From Rhynchopus sp. YZ270_cl-10 (lineage: Eukaryota > Euglenozoa > Diplonemea > Diplonemida > Diplonemidae), in NCBI GenBank assembly GCA_964035575.1, contig OZ037871.1:992001-1056000 (forward strand): 64,000 nucleotides of DNA, read 5' to 3'. The notes beneath the pieces are model-generated. The model saw only the letters and a program-made list of their open reading frames with translations, had not been told where the DNA came from and made no database searches. Every line of letters begins with the position of its first letter. The stretch's first letter is position 1. Made by a program: the position numbers and the translations under genes. Positions 32,168-42,382 of this stretch are shown here, piece after piece.

Positions 32168-33305
32168 GGGTAAATTGCGATAACACGTATACTTTTTGTT
32201 TCGATTTGCGATAACACGTACACAAAAAGTATACGTGTTATCGCGAAAAGTGGTCAAAAAAGTGTACGTGTTATCGCGAAAAGTGGTCAAAAAAATGTAC
32301 GTGTTTTCTCCTTCTAAGGTGCTCGCTCTCCATACCTAGACCCTCGAATTTTTTTTTTGGGACCCCCATAAAGGGCTAATTTCGACGATTTGAGGCCATT
32401 CAAAGCAAAATTTGGCACTTTTGAGCATCTGTGGGGGTCTAGAACGCGGTTGCGAGCACCCCGTTTTTTAGCGAAATATGTACGTGTTATCGCGAAAAGT
32501 GTTCAAAAAAATGTACGTGTGACATTCAGAAGACAGGGTCTGGTGGTAAATTTTGCGTATCCCTCTGTGTGGGTCACTCACACTTGCGGTCATGTGCCAC
32601 TGCGTGGGTCTGGGAACCAGACTTACGTACTTAAGGTGCACGAACACAGGGTCTGGTGGTAAATTTTGCGTAGTACTGCGACGTGGTACTGCGTGGGTCT
32701 GGGAATATGGGTACCTGGGTACAGGATATTTGTTGTCAAAGACATCTTCCACCATGCATTGAGGAGGGTAAGACAGTGGTCGCAGTTTCTACTTGATAGC
32801 ATTACAACATTTAACTTCTCCACGGGGGTCTTGGGCCGTTCATTCGGTTATACCTTGACTAGCGGAAGAGGCCTTTTTGGTCTCTAGAATATCCGGTATT
32901 CCCGAACGGAGGCACACTTTGTGTGTTACTACGACCTGGCAACTTCCAGCAGTAGGTTAAGTAATCTTTCTTGTAAATTGTTGGATCATTATCTCCTCAG
33001 TGTATGAATGCCCCACGTGACTGGACACTTTTGTGTTTGTCATGTGGAGCTGTGGTTGCTCTTTCACGACTTTTTTCCTTGTACACAGTGTACCGTGTAC
33101 CTGGGTACCTGGGTACCTGGGTACCTGGGTACCTGGGTACCTGGGTACCTGGGTACCTGGGTACCTGGGTACCTGGGTACCTGGGAAAACACGTACGTTT
33201 TTGTTCGCGAAAACACGTACACTTTTTCGCGATAACACGTATACTTTTTGTGTACGTGTTATCGCAAATCGAAAAAAAAAGTATACGTGTTATCGCAATT
33301 TACCC
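32168..33305. mobile_element. Non-autonomous TIR element with 9-bp duplication (Mutator-like)
   Basis: Ends GGGTAAATTGCGATAACACG and its reverse complement. TTTTCTTTT is found on both sides (32159-32167 and 33306-33314); the T-rich context weakens this, but the single C matches. Inside are many copies of TACGTGTTATCGCGAAAAG near both ends, a tandem pair of the shared 110-bp module (32530-32720), a non-repetitive stretch at 32720-33050 and the 8-bp array at 33097. GG ends with 9-bp duplication suggest a Mutator-type enzyme. No transposase is seen. Confidence 0.7.
33097..33185. repeat. Tandem 8-mer array (GTACCTGG)n
   Basis: Eleven copies of GTACCTGG. Single copies of the same word occur in the neighbouring element (near 30549) and upstream at 32709. 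Confidence 0.95.
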
Positions 33306-33375
33306 TTTTCTTTTTTTTTTATAGGTTTTTTAGGCACACGAAAACGACTTTGTGTTTCACGTATTTTTCCTTTCC

Positions 33376-33410
33376 AGGTGACTAAGCATGAGAGTACTTA
33401 GGTTCATCTT
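33376..33410 (+). repeat. Hairpin family A
   Basis: AGGTGACTAAGCATGAGAG, then TACTTAGGTTCATCTT. CTAAG pairs with CTTAG. Confidence 0.6.
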
Positions 33411-33624
33411 AAGAAGTTTTTCTTTTTGTTGCTGATGACCTAGATAGGTGGGCCACATGCAATATCGGTAGCGGGAGCGGGTGGGGGGGTGGGGGACGGG
33501 AGGAGGAGCAGAGGGTCTCTTGTTTATGTGCCTTTGCATCAATGAGTTCCGCTCGTTGAGAGGGCCGTGGCAACAACACCCATTTTTTCTTTTTCGTTTT
33601 TTTCTTCTTCTTCTTTTTGTACCA

Positions 33625-33649
33625 ACTCAACACTATCAACTTCACCCTT
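33625..33649 (+). repeat. Short family C tail
   Basis: AACTCAACACTATCAACTTC, then ACC. Only the 3' tail of the family is present. Confidence 0.4.
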
Positions 33650-33957
33650 GCCCACAAACCACGAACGAAAAGAAACGAAAAACAGTACAGTGATCACTCC
33701 TTTGGTGCTGTGCGTCGCACTGTATCTCCGATGCAAAATTTTTTTTTTCAAAAAAAAAAACCTCCCACTGTGCTTTCGGAAGTCGGTCAACGACCTGTCA
33801 ATATCGACCCCTCCCGGAGCACCACCCACGTTTTTTGCCATAGCATGAAGAAAAAAAAAAACCTGCCTATTACCGACACACCCAATGCGACCTATCAAGG
33901 TGGCTGGGGCGTATGCGGCCGAGGCTCTTCTTAATTTTTTCTTCTTTGATTGTGTTG

Positions 33958-33996
33958 AGGTGACTAACGCACACAGAGAGGCTTTCATTCATCTTT
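33958..33996 (+). repeat. Hairpin family A
   Basis: AGGTGACTAACGCACACAGA, then GAGGCTTTCATTCATCTTT. Confidence 0.5.
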
Positions 33997-34443
33997 AATT
34001 TCCCCCCACAACTTTCCTTCGCCCCCCCTGTAGGGTCACCCAAGGGTGAGGTAATGTATAATACTGAAATCGATGTACGATAGATACAGTGAAACCTTCT
34101 AAAGAACCAGATCCCGACCCGATGGGAATTTTTTATTTTATTTTATGTTGGTTGCAAAACCATATTCTCGTATTTTCGGGGGACTTTTCCCACTTCATTT
34201 CTGATGCGTTTTTCCCCCCCTTGGTTTCTCAGTGTCTAGGACTGCGGGCAATGCCAATAAAAAAACCCCCCTTTTTTTTTTCATGCCTTTTCATTTTGCA
34301 CACATCACTGTCGCTCTTTATCACGCAATGTGTGTTATTCCGAAGGCCCCCCTCTTTTGTTTTGGTTTGTTTTTGGTTTTTTCTCAACGTGATCGTGGTA
34401 CTCGTGTTCAGATTTTAGGGTTGAAACCCTGTCTGCAATTATA

Positions 34444-34471
34444 ACTAAACACGAGAGGCTTGGGATCATCT
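34444..34471 (+). repeat. Hairpin family A, 5'-shortened
   Basis: ACTAAACACGAGAGGCTTGG, then GATCATCT. The loop is ACGAGAG. Confidence 0.5.
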
Positions 34472-34882
34472 CAACAACTTTTGTTTGACGTCCCCAACGT
34501 TTTTTGTTGCACTGTCAGGGGGGGTCATTTGTGTGCCGAACAAAAGCCATATTCGATTTTTGTTTTTTGTTTCTTTTGGAATACACTTTTTAGCTCACAT
34601 TTCTTACCCCCTCTTCACGACAAAAGGACCCAATTGCATGACAAATGAATTTCATGACAAATTCAATTGTCATTCACTCGTAACTTGCCACCTGGGTCAC
34701 GTCGTGTTCTCAGAGACTATAGGGTGGGGGGAGGGCATTCTCATCCTGCCAAGGAGGAGATGATTGCCTATCAAGCAAAACGCACGAACGACACTTAGAG
34801 AACGGGAGGGCGACGTAGATTTGTCTTACAAGAAAACAAAGGGACCCCCGCCCATACCCCCTTTTAAAGAATACAACAACAG

Positions 34883-34917
34883 TCACAACTCACGGTAGAG
34901 GCTTAGGTTCATCTTAT
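34883..34917 (+). repeat. Hairpin family A, 3' part
   Basis: CACAACTCACGGTAGAGG, then CTTAGGTTCATCTTATA. Confidence 0.5.
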
Positions 34918-35056
34918 AAACTTTTCTTATAACGGGACCGACCGCCAAAACCTAATAGCATGACAACCCTGCGCCTCCAAGGCTCCGTTCCAATCTGACC
35001 GCTTCCTCTCGGGTGGAGGGCATAGCAGTACACCAAATGGACCGCATCGGTCCACC

Positions 35057-35092
35057 ACCTCCCCCCCACTGCCACGAGAGGGCTTTGTATTT
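35057..35092 (+). repeat. Hairpin family D tail
   Basis: CCACTGCCACGAGAGGGC, then TTTGTATTTCAAA. GCC and GGC close the loop ACGAGAG. It lies about 80 bp before the Rab32 start codon. Confidence 0.5.
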
Positions 35093-35170
35093 CAAAATCG
35101 CTTTCACTCAAAACACCCTCAACACCCTCAAACCCCCTGCCCAAGGAAAAGCAATAAAAACGCCCTTACT

Positions 35171-37399
35171 ATGTCTACCGAAGACGGCAGCTCGCTTTAC
35201 AAGGTTCTTGTGGTAGGGAACGGCGCTGTGGGGAAGACTAGTATCATTCGACGGTACGTAGCGAACATCTTCCAGCTCTCTACCAAGGGTACTATTGGGG
35301 TTGACTTTGCGCTGAAGCTTGTACAGCGGGAGGGCGGGCGGCAGATCACTCTGCAGATTTGGGATGTTGCGGGGCAGGAGCGTTATGGGCAGATGACGAG
35401 AGTGTATTATCAGGGTGCGGTAGCTGCCTTCGTCTGCTTCGACATCCACAACGACGATTCGTTCAAAGCCGTGTCGAAATGGAAAGGCGATGTTGACAGC
35501 AAAGTGTTCCTCCCCAACGGCAGCCCCATCCCCTGCATCCTCCTCGCAAACAAATGCGACAAAGGTCCCCTCACAGACCGCTACAGTGCAGAAGACATGG
35601 ACCGCTTCTGCGCCGACAACAACTTCCTCTGCTGGTTTGAGACCTCAGCCCAAGCGGACATCGGGATCACCCCAGCGTTCGACCGTTTGATAGAAGGTAT
35701 TGCTGCGAACGACGACTCCATCCCGAATGACTACCAAGTGCGGAATGAGGTGTGTAATAAAAAAAGAATAAAAAAATAGTTTTGGCTGTACCCCAGGGTA
35801 GATCCTTAGCGAAAGTGAAAATAAGGATCCGAGATTTTTTATTTTTTTTTCCTTTTTTTTTTTCCTTTTTTCTCTGGCCCATTTTTTTGGTTACCTACTA
35901 ATTTCCAGCCACAGAGTGGCACCACCACGGTCCGCAATCGATCCGGAAAGTCAAAATAAGGGGGAAACCAAAAGGAAAAAAAGTAAAAGTTCGCTACCGT
36001 TTTTTTGGCTGGCCTTCGGCCCGCCAATGCCCCTTCAATATTTGTCTTCACTTCATAAGACAAGTACCAATGAGTGTCAATTCTCAGTGTCACCTTGCAT
36101 AAGACAATTTTGAAGCGTATTTTTGAAGAACACAATTACGATGTCCACAAACCCGCAAAGCGGACGGATAAAGACTTCAACCGGACCAAGGCAGAAACAC
36201 AACACTGTTAGGCCAAAATCGTCGAAAATCCCCGCTTAATTTTTTGTGGGATTTTGAACTTGGCCCAAAAATTGCGAACCTAACCACTGGAAAATTTTCT
36301 TGCTAATGCCGGCACTACCACTTTTTTCAGAATGTTTCTAGAAAGGATTACCCTTGTCAGAGGGCGCAGTGTCCGACAAGGGTCACAGCCAGAACGCGAT
36401 TTAATTGGTCAAACGCCGAAGGAAAAGGAAGCATGCAGTATGGCGAGAGAAAAAAGTGGCGTACCGTGCGCCTTCGGCGCAAGCTTGCAACCCACCCTTC
36501 CCATGACATAGTTTGGCAGTAAAAATGTGCAATTTTGAGCGCAGTTTTTAGAAATGTTGCGTACCGTGGCTTCGCCATGGCAAATGTACTGAGGTTACTG
36601 ATACTGCGTGTGCCTGGTGCAAATATCAATGCAGTGCCGAACTCCGCAGTTGGATAACCGAGGAGTTCTCACATTCCGCCGGAGTCCCCGAACGAGCTGG
36701 GTTGGGCTCGACCGAGTTTTGACCGAGTTTCAGCGAAAACCCCCAAAACCTATATTATCCCCTGGGGTTTAGTTCTACGACAGCTGAGATGTGTAAAAAA
36801 ACACCACTATTCTGCCTCAGTACAGTACCAACCTGCTTGTTGGTTTTTTTTAGACCGTCACTCAATTTTTGCGCTCGCTGCGCTCGCGGACAAACCGTCA
36901 ACCCCACACGATTTCCCAAAAACCTGAAAGTTAGCGTCAGGCCTGCGCGGAAAAATCTCAAAAACGGGAGAGAAAAAAAAAGGAAAAAAACGAAAATAAA
37001 TCTGGTATTTTTAGCGTTTTTAGCGAAAATAAGGATCTACCCTGCTGTACCCAGACATAGGATTATGGCGGTTTGCTTAGAATATCAGTGTTATGTGCCT
37101 CTTGTTGCTTTCATTTGACACAAAGGGTGTAAAAACAGTACCCGTCGTTCACTGGAGAACGTATTCGTGAGCATGACGGAGGAACAGGGTTGTTAGATGA
37201 ATTGGAGGCAAATAAACAATATTCCATTGGGGAAATTCACAAAAAAATCAGACACCCGTGTGTCATGTGTGTTTCCGCCTCGTGGTTTTGTTGTGATTTT
37301 TTTCTGGAAAAAAAAGTCTTCAAATCACTACACAACATACAGAAAACTATCCGACTCAACCGGGAACCGCAACGAGCAGAGAGGAAGTGCCCGTGCTAA
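35171..37399 (+). CDS. RAB32: Rab32/38-type small GTPase
   Basis: A Rab GTPase of the Rab32/38 group, which act on lysosome-related and phagosomal membranes. Motifs in order: P-loop GNGAVGKTS, switch I ending STKGTIGVDF, WDVAGQERYGQMTRVYY (Rab32 usually has IAGQE), the group-specific VFLPNGSPIPCILLANKCD with the guanine-binding NKCD, and FETSAQ. The frame continuing past 35749 ends CNKKRIKK without a prenylation cysteine. I propose a GTGTGT donor at 35750 and an acceptor ending ATACAG at 37342, joining in phase to KTIRLNREPQRAERKCPC, which follows human Rab32's C-terminal pattern and ends in a C-x-C prenylation motif. That gives 211 aa, normal for a Rab. The 1593-nt intron contains the hAT-like element at 35794-37044. 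Confidence 0.85.
35794..37044. mobile_element. Non-autonomous hAT-like element inside the Rab32 intron
   Basis: Ends CAGGGTAGATCCTTA and its reverse complement with an exact 8-bp duplication CTGTACCC (35786-35793 and 37045-37052). The ends and duplication fit hAT. The 1251-bp interior has GC-rich patches such as CGTGCGCCTTCGGCGC and no transposase frame. Removing it would leave an intron of about 334 nt. Confidence 0.85.
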
Positions 37400-37896
37400 G
37401 AGGGGAATATCGGGATGGGGTTGGGGAGGGAGTATGTGCGTGGTTTGAAAGGGCAGCTGTGGGGCAGTGCCCAGGGGAGGAAGAGTGTCCAGGTTGTGTA
37501 TGTGTTGTGTGCCACTTTGTTGTGGCTTCTGCTCATCTTTCCAAAGATTTTCGGTTCCCCCACGGTGATTGTGTTTCTTGGTTTCTTTCTCAATGCTGTG
37601 TACCTTATTTTTTCTCAAACAAGAAAAAAAGTGTGCGTGTCTTTTTCTTTTGTGTCCGAATTTTATCAGAAAAAAAAGCACATCGGGTTTCTGGGGGGTT
37701 TTTTTTTGGTAGAATTTTCCAAAAAAAAAAAAAACAGCGAATATAAGAATGGAAAATAGATGCATGGAGAGCGATATATTCTCAAGTTTATTTTTTTCTT
37801 TTTTTGCTCAGTTTTCCGAAAACCTGAACTTTTTTGTCTGTGTATGCACATGACGCATATTCATTCAACCTTTCTCCCTTTTTTTTTACCGATGTG

Positions 37897-37950
37897 TATT
37901 GTGAGGTCCATCACCCACGTGGGTCGGAGGTGCCTGCATCAATAACTTTT
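37897..37950 (+). repeat. Family G element, 3' part
   Basis: ATCACCCACGTGGGTCGGAG, then GTGCCTGCATCAATAAC. CCCACGTGGG is itself a palindrome. Confidence 0.5.
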
Positions 37951-37966
37951 TCTTTTCTTTTCTTTT

Positions 37967-38030
37967 TCACTCCATTGGGAATCCGATAACCCCACGGAGC
38001 GCCAGTGTTGTGCACTATCAACGTCACTTT
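37967..38030 (+). repeat. Short family C element
   Basis: TCACTCCATTGGGAATCCG, then ATAACCCCACGGAGCGCCAG and TGCACTATCAACGTCACTTT. The CCAGAGGCG segment is reduced. Confidence 0.55.
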
Positions 38031-38296
38031 CCTTCCCCCCTGATATAGTGGACTGTGTCTTCGTAACAAAGTATACGAATCGGCCTTTCCGCACTGGTTT
38101 TTGAGGTGGCACATAATGTGTGGCATTTTGCTTTTCGGTTGTGTATCAATCGTTAACGCGATGTTTTTATACAAGGGGAATCGACATAACAATGTGAACT
38201 ACGACACTCCGCACCAATTGCCAACATCGTCGCAAAAAATGGTCAAATAAAAATAGCATCATAACGTGTGTTCAGCCCGTTCCTTTCTGTTACATT

Positions 38297-38332
38297 AGGT
38301 GACGTTAAGTACGAGAAAATTAGGTTCGTCGT
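38297..38332 (+). repeat. Hairpin family A, diverged
   Basis: AGGTGACGTTAAGTACGAG, then AAAATTAGGTTCGTCG. Confidence 0.45.
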
Positions 38333-38349
38333 TACCAACACACGAAGGT

Positions 38350-38380
38350 GCTCACTCATAAGGGTTTTGTATTTCAAGCC
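38350..38380 (+). repeat. Hairpin family D tail
   Basis: TGCTCACTCATAAGGGTTTT, then GTATTTCAAG. Confidence 0.45.
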
Positions 38381-38430
38381 AATTTTTTTTGTTTGAGTGC
38401 AGCGAACGGGAGTACCTGTACGCTTCACAA

Positions 38431-38608
38431 CTCCTTCAGCAGAAGATGGGCCGCTGACGAGCGGTTGTGTACCGCCCCGTTCCGGTGCGGGCAAGTCACT
38501 TGGTTACTTTTTTACACCTTCTGTTGTTGGCCGCAGGGTATTTGTGCTTTCTTTCATCCGGATGGCTGGTATCGTACGTTGGTCAGTTGGAAGTGCGTGC
38601 ATTAACCA
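38431..38608 (+). repeat. Family G element, long form, copy 1
   Basis: Contains GCTGACGAGCGGTTGTGTAC, then GCGGGCAAGTCACTTGG, ATCGTACGTTGGTC and GTGCGTGCATTAACCAC. The same blocks in the same order lie at 62633-62806, with indels that are not multiples of three. Confidence 0.7.
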
Positions 38609-38861
38609 CAGTTTGTTTGATTCTTCCCGCAATTTTTCGTTAAGTCACGTTTTTGGTGTCAAAGACGTGCATACACTGTGTGGCATATCCATCTTTAAGC
38701 TTGTCATTGTGTGGTGTTGAAACCTGTTATGTGTATTAATCCTTTATGGTGGCATACTGCCTGCCTCATCTAAACGAATGCAGGTTATACCCTACCTAGA
38801 AACGTTTTTTTCCCCCCCACAGAAAATCATACAATAGCGAGGCCGAAAACGGAAGAAAAAT

Positions 38862-39112
38862 GGCCCGGCTGAAAAATGTATCTGATGCGTGGCTGAGGCG
38901 TATTCGGGATTACTTACGTTTAAATGTCACTTTCATGGTACACTTGCCACATGACGGTGAAGTAAATACCTTTGGCTTTGTGGTTTTACTTGAAACTCAT
39001 TTTGCTTCACCGTTGTGACTGTACCTCAAAAATACCTTGCAACTCAGGTGTGGCTGTGGCGTACTTAAACGTAAGTATTTCCGAGTACGCCTCAGCCACG
39101 CCTGAGCCGGCC
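38862..39112. repeat. Foldback repeat (MITE-like)
   Basis: The left arm has GCGTGGCTGAGGCGTATTCG and TACTTACGTTTAA; the right arm has their near-exact reverse complements. A second inner pair (ACGGTGAAG and CTTCACCGT) lies between. TAGCGAGGCCGA occurs as a direct repeat outside both arms (38834 and 39114), possibly an insertion duplication. Confidence 0.7.
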
Positions 39113-39241
39113 TTAGCGAGGCCGATTCGGCCTTGTTGCATTGTGTGGAAAATGTCGCTTTTCTGAACAGAAATATAGGGATATGTGCATGTGACACACA
39201 TTTCATCTTTCAAAACAAAAACCAAAAAAAAATTTATCTTC

Positions 39242-39262
39242 AAGGTGACTAAACATCATCTT
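39242..39262 (+). repeat. Hairpin family A, minimal
   Basis: AGGTGACTAAACATCATCTT. The loop region is lost but the start and tail remain. Confidence 0.4.
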
Positions 39263-39423
39263 TTTTTACCAAAACCATTTTCTTTTTAATCCCGAGTGAA
39301 TTTTTATTTTTTTTTTGTCCTAAAGTAGCGTTATCTTGTCTCGCATTTTTTTTTTTGTGAAGGAACCATTTTTATTTTATCTTCAAATCAGTTATGTCTG
39401 CTCTCCTTTGTCCAACCCCCCTT

Positions 39424-39454
39424 TAAGATGACTAAACAGGCTTAGGTCCATCTC
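39424..39454 (+). repeat. Hairpin family A
   Basis: AGATGACTAAACAGGC, then TTAGGTCCATCTC. AGATG and CATCT also pair at the base. Confidence 0.5.
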
Positions 39455-39555
39455 ATAGTATTTTGTGTTCGTGTTTTTGAGCGGAATTTACTGACCGCGG
39501 AGAGAAAAAGACTCCACTTTTGTTTTCCTCCACGCACACAAATACTTAGCTTATA

Positions 39556-39592
39556 AGATGAACCTCAGCACCGAGACCGCTGAGGTTCATCT
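39556..39592 (+). repeat. Hairpin family A with a perfect 14-bp stem
   Basis: AGATGAACCTCAGC (39556-39569) pairs exactly with GCTGAGGTTCATCT (39579-39592) around ACCGAGACC. Confidence 0.7.
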
Positions 39593-40004
39593 AACAAAAC
39601 TCTTCTTATTTTATTGCTAGAAAAAAGGGGCAGGGGTGGGGCTGGTCTATTTGTTATCCATTCTGAACGAAATCAATAAAGGGAGAAACGCTACAAAAAA
39701 ACGAGACAAAAAAAAAACCAGAACACAATTCGTAGAGAAAAAAATAGTTACCTCCCTCCCCTCCCTCCCTTTTTCTTAAAACGCAAACGCAAAAAAAATT
39801 ACAAAATTTAACCTCCAGATGCACACATAACAGCAAACCCTTTTCCCCTATCCATACACAACAACACGCTGTCAGCCCTTTAGCAGCACATTTCCCCCCT
39901 TTCTCCCCCCTCCCCCTCCTCCTTCCCCCTCACTTCGAGCAAAACTCAGCAACACTCGAAATTTTCCCTTTTCCTCCACTTTCTCCATTTCATTCTTCTA
40001 TTTT

Positions 40005-40050
40005 GGTTTTTTCAACGCTTTTTTTCTTCCTCCATTCCCTCCATTCATAG
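40005..40050 (+). promoter_or_regulatory. Pyrimidine tract ending in TAG upstream of XPC
   Basis: A T/C-rich run ends ATTCATAG at 40050, nine bases before the ATG. Confidence 0.4.
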
Positions 40051-40059
40051 ACTCTATTG

Positions 40060-42231
40060 ATGTCTGGAGGATTTGCTGTTCTTGATGATACATCAAGCAC
40101 CGTGGTGAACGAACATGACAATGCTGTTATGGATATCGATGAAGACATGGAGGACGAATGGGCCGAATTGAGAGAAGAGGAATTGGTTGTTACGATGAAA
40201 GGGCACATGGATGGGGGCGAGGAGGTAGACCCTAACGTACCTATTGTTACAAAAAAGAAGAAGATGCCGACAATTCAAATGGCCAGAGCTGTTGCAAGAT
40301 CTCGACGAGCAGAGCTACGTCGCCAACTCCTTCTTCGAGCACATTGCGAACACACGCTTTTTCTTCAACTTAGCATCTATTATTTAAAAACCCAAGCTCT
40401 GAAGATGGGTACCACCACGGATGACGCGGTTTGCGCAGTAGTGAGCACACCCTTGGTGGTATTTCCGGAACATCCACACCTTCCTCCACCTATCAACGTA
40501 TATTTCGACTATAGCGAGGTGAAGGAGGAATACGGTGCCTTTGAAATGAGTCTACAACACTTCATTACGACAGCAGAAAGCTTTGACACTCTCTCGGAGC
40601 GGTTGTTGGAGGCGGGGTATATGGCTCGTCCGGTGGTAGGATTGTATTTAAACACTGCTTGGGCGCAGAGCTTACGAAAGGTTGGAAGGTTTTACGAAGC
40701 TGCCGCAGACGCCGCAATTTTAGGTCGTCCTCCACCCCATGTATTGGGAGGTGAAGAAGCTGCTCGAAAGGGGGGAGGTTACAGAGGGCATCGGATGAAG
40801 CGAACGGCGGTTAAACCTGCTAAAACGGAGCGCCGCAAGAAGAGACAAAAAAAGGAGGAGGATTTATTTTCATTCGAAAGCAGTGAAGGAGCGGAGAGCT
40901 CTGATAGTGATAATATGGTGGCGGTGACGGTGGATGCGATGTTGGATGCAGAGAAAACGTTTATGGAAAAGCAAAAATCGGAGCCTTCTGACAAAATGGA
41001 TGCAGATTCTAAAGCACAGATGCCTTGGGACCCGGATTTTCTTAAGCATGAAGTTCGCAACCCTGTTGATGCGGTTATCGAAGCGCACAATACAGAAACC
41101 GCTCTTCGCATTGCTGAACCCACACAACATGACCTTCTCCGTGAAGAATGGCTTGAAGTTCTGTTCCCCGATGGGCACTGGAGGGCAGTTCTTCCAGGTC
41201 ACCTGCCGCATCACCATGTCGCCAATCTCAGCTATGTCCTCACTGCGTATGGAGGTGCGGTGCTCGATTTAACCTCAAAGTATTGCAGTGATATGCATAC
41301 CACCTTAGGAACCCGCCTCGAGGTGATTGACATTCCGACACAACCGGATGATGAATTGCAATGGTCGCGGACTCAAATAGGTGAAGGGGAGGATGGGGAT
41401 AACCTTAGCCATCCTGAAAAAAGCTGGTTGAAACGGACGATAAAACTGACGTCGCATCCGTATGGCCCGTTCATGCCTTACATCGAAAATGAGAACGAAA
41501 TGCTGAGGAGGTTGCGTTATAAATGTACCCCTCCCGCCTCGCATCGGGAGCTGTTGAAGCATCGGGTGTTTTGCGCGAAGTCGTTGCTGGCGAAGATTGA
41601 GGTGATCCATCCGGATGCGGTTCCTGTAGCGAAGGTTCACTCCTATCACATCTTTGCGAGAGATGATGTCAGCAAACTTCGTGGCAGAGAAGCATGGAAA
41701 CGATTCGGTCGTACCGTCAAACCCAACGAATCGTGCATCAGAAAAGTCGCTGCTGCCGCAGGATTTGGAGGGACCCTAGGAGGAGATGGCAAACGCACCA
41801 AAGAAGTTTTCGCTCATTGGCAAACAAAACCCTATACTTTCTCTGTCGAATCAACTAACGGAAAAATCTGGGATGGAAATGGATTTAACAGCAGCAAAGA
41901 CGGCAGTGTTTCTCTAGCAGACTGTCCCCTTCCTGATAACTTGGTGCACATCAAAGGAAAGGGTGTCAATACGATATGTTCTGCATTGAAGGTCTCGTAT
42001 GGAAAGGCGTTAGTGAGCTTTACGCGGATGGGCGGGTTCAGCAGACCCAACTTTGATGGGGTAGTGGTAGCGAAGGAGCACGAAGCTAAGGTGCGTGCGG
42101 CCGTTGCTATCGCAGAGGCGAAGCGTGCGCAGAGTGCGGCAGAAAAGAAGTCGAATGAAGTTGTCTCCCGCTGGGAGGACCTGACCAGGCATCTCCTAAC
42201 AAGGTTAAGGCTGCGGGAAAAGTATATGTGA
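40060..42231 (+). CDS. XPC: XPC/Rad4 DNA damage recognition protein
   Basis: XPC/Rad4 finds helix distortions and starts global nucleotide excision repair, with RAD23 and centrin. The 723-aa frame is intronless; the ATG at 40060 opens it. The acidic N-terminus and a basic linker (about 235-275, with ERRKKRQKKEEDLF) are followed by the end of a transglutaminase-like fold (LREEWLEVLFPDGHWRAV, LSYVLTAYGGAVLDLTSKYC). BHD1 follows (ENEMLRRLRYKC to FARDDVSKLRGREAWKRFGR), then BHD2 (FAHWQTKPYTF onward) and BHD3 (LPDNLVHIKGKGVNTICSAL, SFTRMGGFSRPNFDGVVVAK), the part that inserts into damaged DNA. A helical Ala/Lys tail closes it. The transglutaminase part is weakly conserved and lacks obvious catalytic residues, as is usual in the family. 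The next gene starts 151 bp downstream. Confidence 0.85.
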   Translation: MSGGFAVLDDTSSTVVNEHDNAVMDIDEDMEDEWAELREEELVVTMKGHMDGGEEVDPNVPIVTKKKKMPTIQMARAVARSRRAELRRQLLLRAHCEHTLFLQLSIYYLKTQALKMGTTTDDAVCAVVSTPLVVFPEHPHLPPPINVYFDYSEVKEEYGAFEMSLQHFITTAESFDTLSERLLEAGYMARPVVGLYLNTAWAQSLRKVGRFYEAAADAAILGRPPPHVLGGEEAARKGGGYRGHRMKRTAVKPAKTERRKKRQKKEEDLFSFESSEGAESSDSDNMVAVTVDAMLDAEKTFMEKQKSEPSDKMDADSKAQMPWDPDFLKHEVRNPVDAVIEAHNTETALRIAEPTQHDLLREEWLEVLFPDGHWRAVLPGHLPHHHVANLSYVLTAYGGAVLDLTSKYCSDMHTTLGTRLEVIDIPTQPDDELQWSRTQIGEGEDGDNLSHPEKSWLKRTIKLTSHPYGPFMPYIENENEMLRRLRYKCTPPASHRELLKHRVFCAKSLLAKIEVIHPDAVPVAKVHSYHIFARDDVSKLRGREAWKRFGRTVKPNESCIRKVAAAAGFGGTLGGDGKRTKEVFAHWQTKPYTFSVESTNGKIWDGNGFNSSKDGSVSLADCPLPDNLVHIKGKGVNTICSALKVSYGKALVSFTRMGGFSRPNFDGVVVAKEHEAKVRAAVAIAEAKRAQSAAEKKSNEVVSRWEDLTRHLLTRLRLREKYM

Positions 42232-42360
42232 AGGGGGGTTTTTTTGTGTTGATTCGGCGCAAAAAATGAAGGTAGAAAAAAAGCAATTTCGTTTTTAGTC
42301 CCCCTCCCCCAATCAGCACCCCGCTTGCGGAGTTCACGATCTTTACTGTATATCACCCAC

Positions 42361-42382
42361 AGATTCATCTCACACCTCAACC
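42361..42382 (+). promoter_or_regulatory. Acceptor-like AG just before the alanine-rich gene
   Basis: TATCACCCACAG ends at 42362, 20 nt before the ATG. The pyrimidine tract is weak here. Confidence 0.3.

Larger units (their letters stand above)
29386..35170. other. Intergenic region dominated by two transposon relics
   Basis: 29587-32063 and 32168-33305 are TIR elements only about 100 bp apart. From 33306 to 35170 there is low-complexity DNA with hairpins of families A, C and D. No host gene is recognised. Confidence 0.65.
37400..40059. other. Intergenic region rich in short hairpin families
   Basis: Holds copies of families G (37897, 38431), C (37967), A (38297, 39242, 39424, 39556) and D (38350), and a foldback repeat (38862-39112). 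No coding sequence is recognised. Confidence 0.65.

Noticed and set aside
33097-33185. CRISPR-like array
   Set aside because: The 8-bp units are head to tail without spacers.
35750-35779. Rab32 ending in CNKKRIKK
   Set aside because: It lacks the lipid-attachment cysteines expected of Rabs, whereas a spliced exon supplies a good C-x-C ending.
40060-42231. TAF1 or another acidic chromatin protein
   Set aside because: The three BHD segments in order identify XPC/Rad4.
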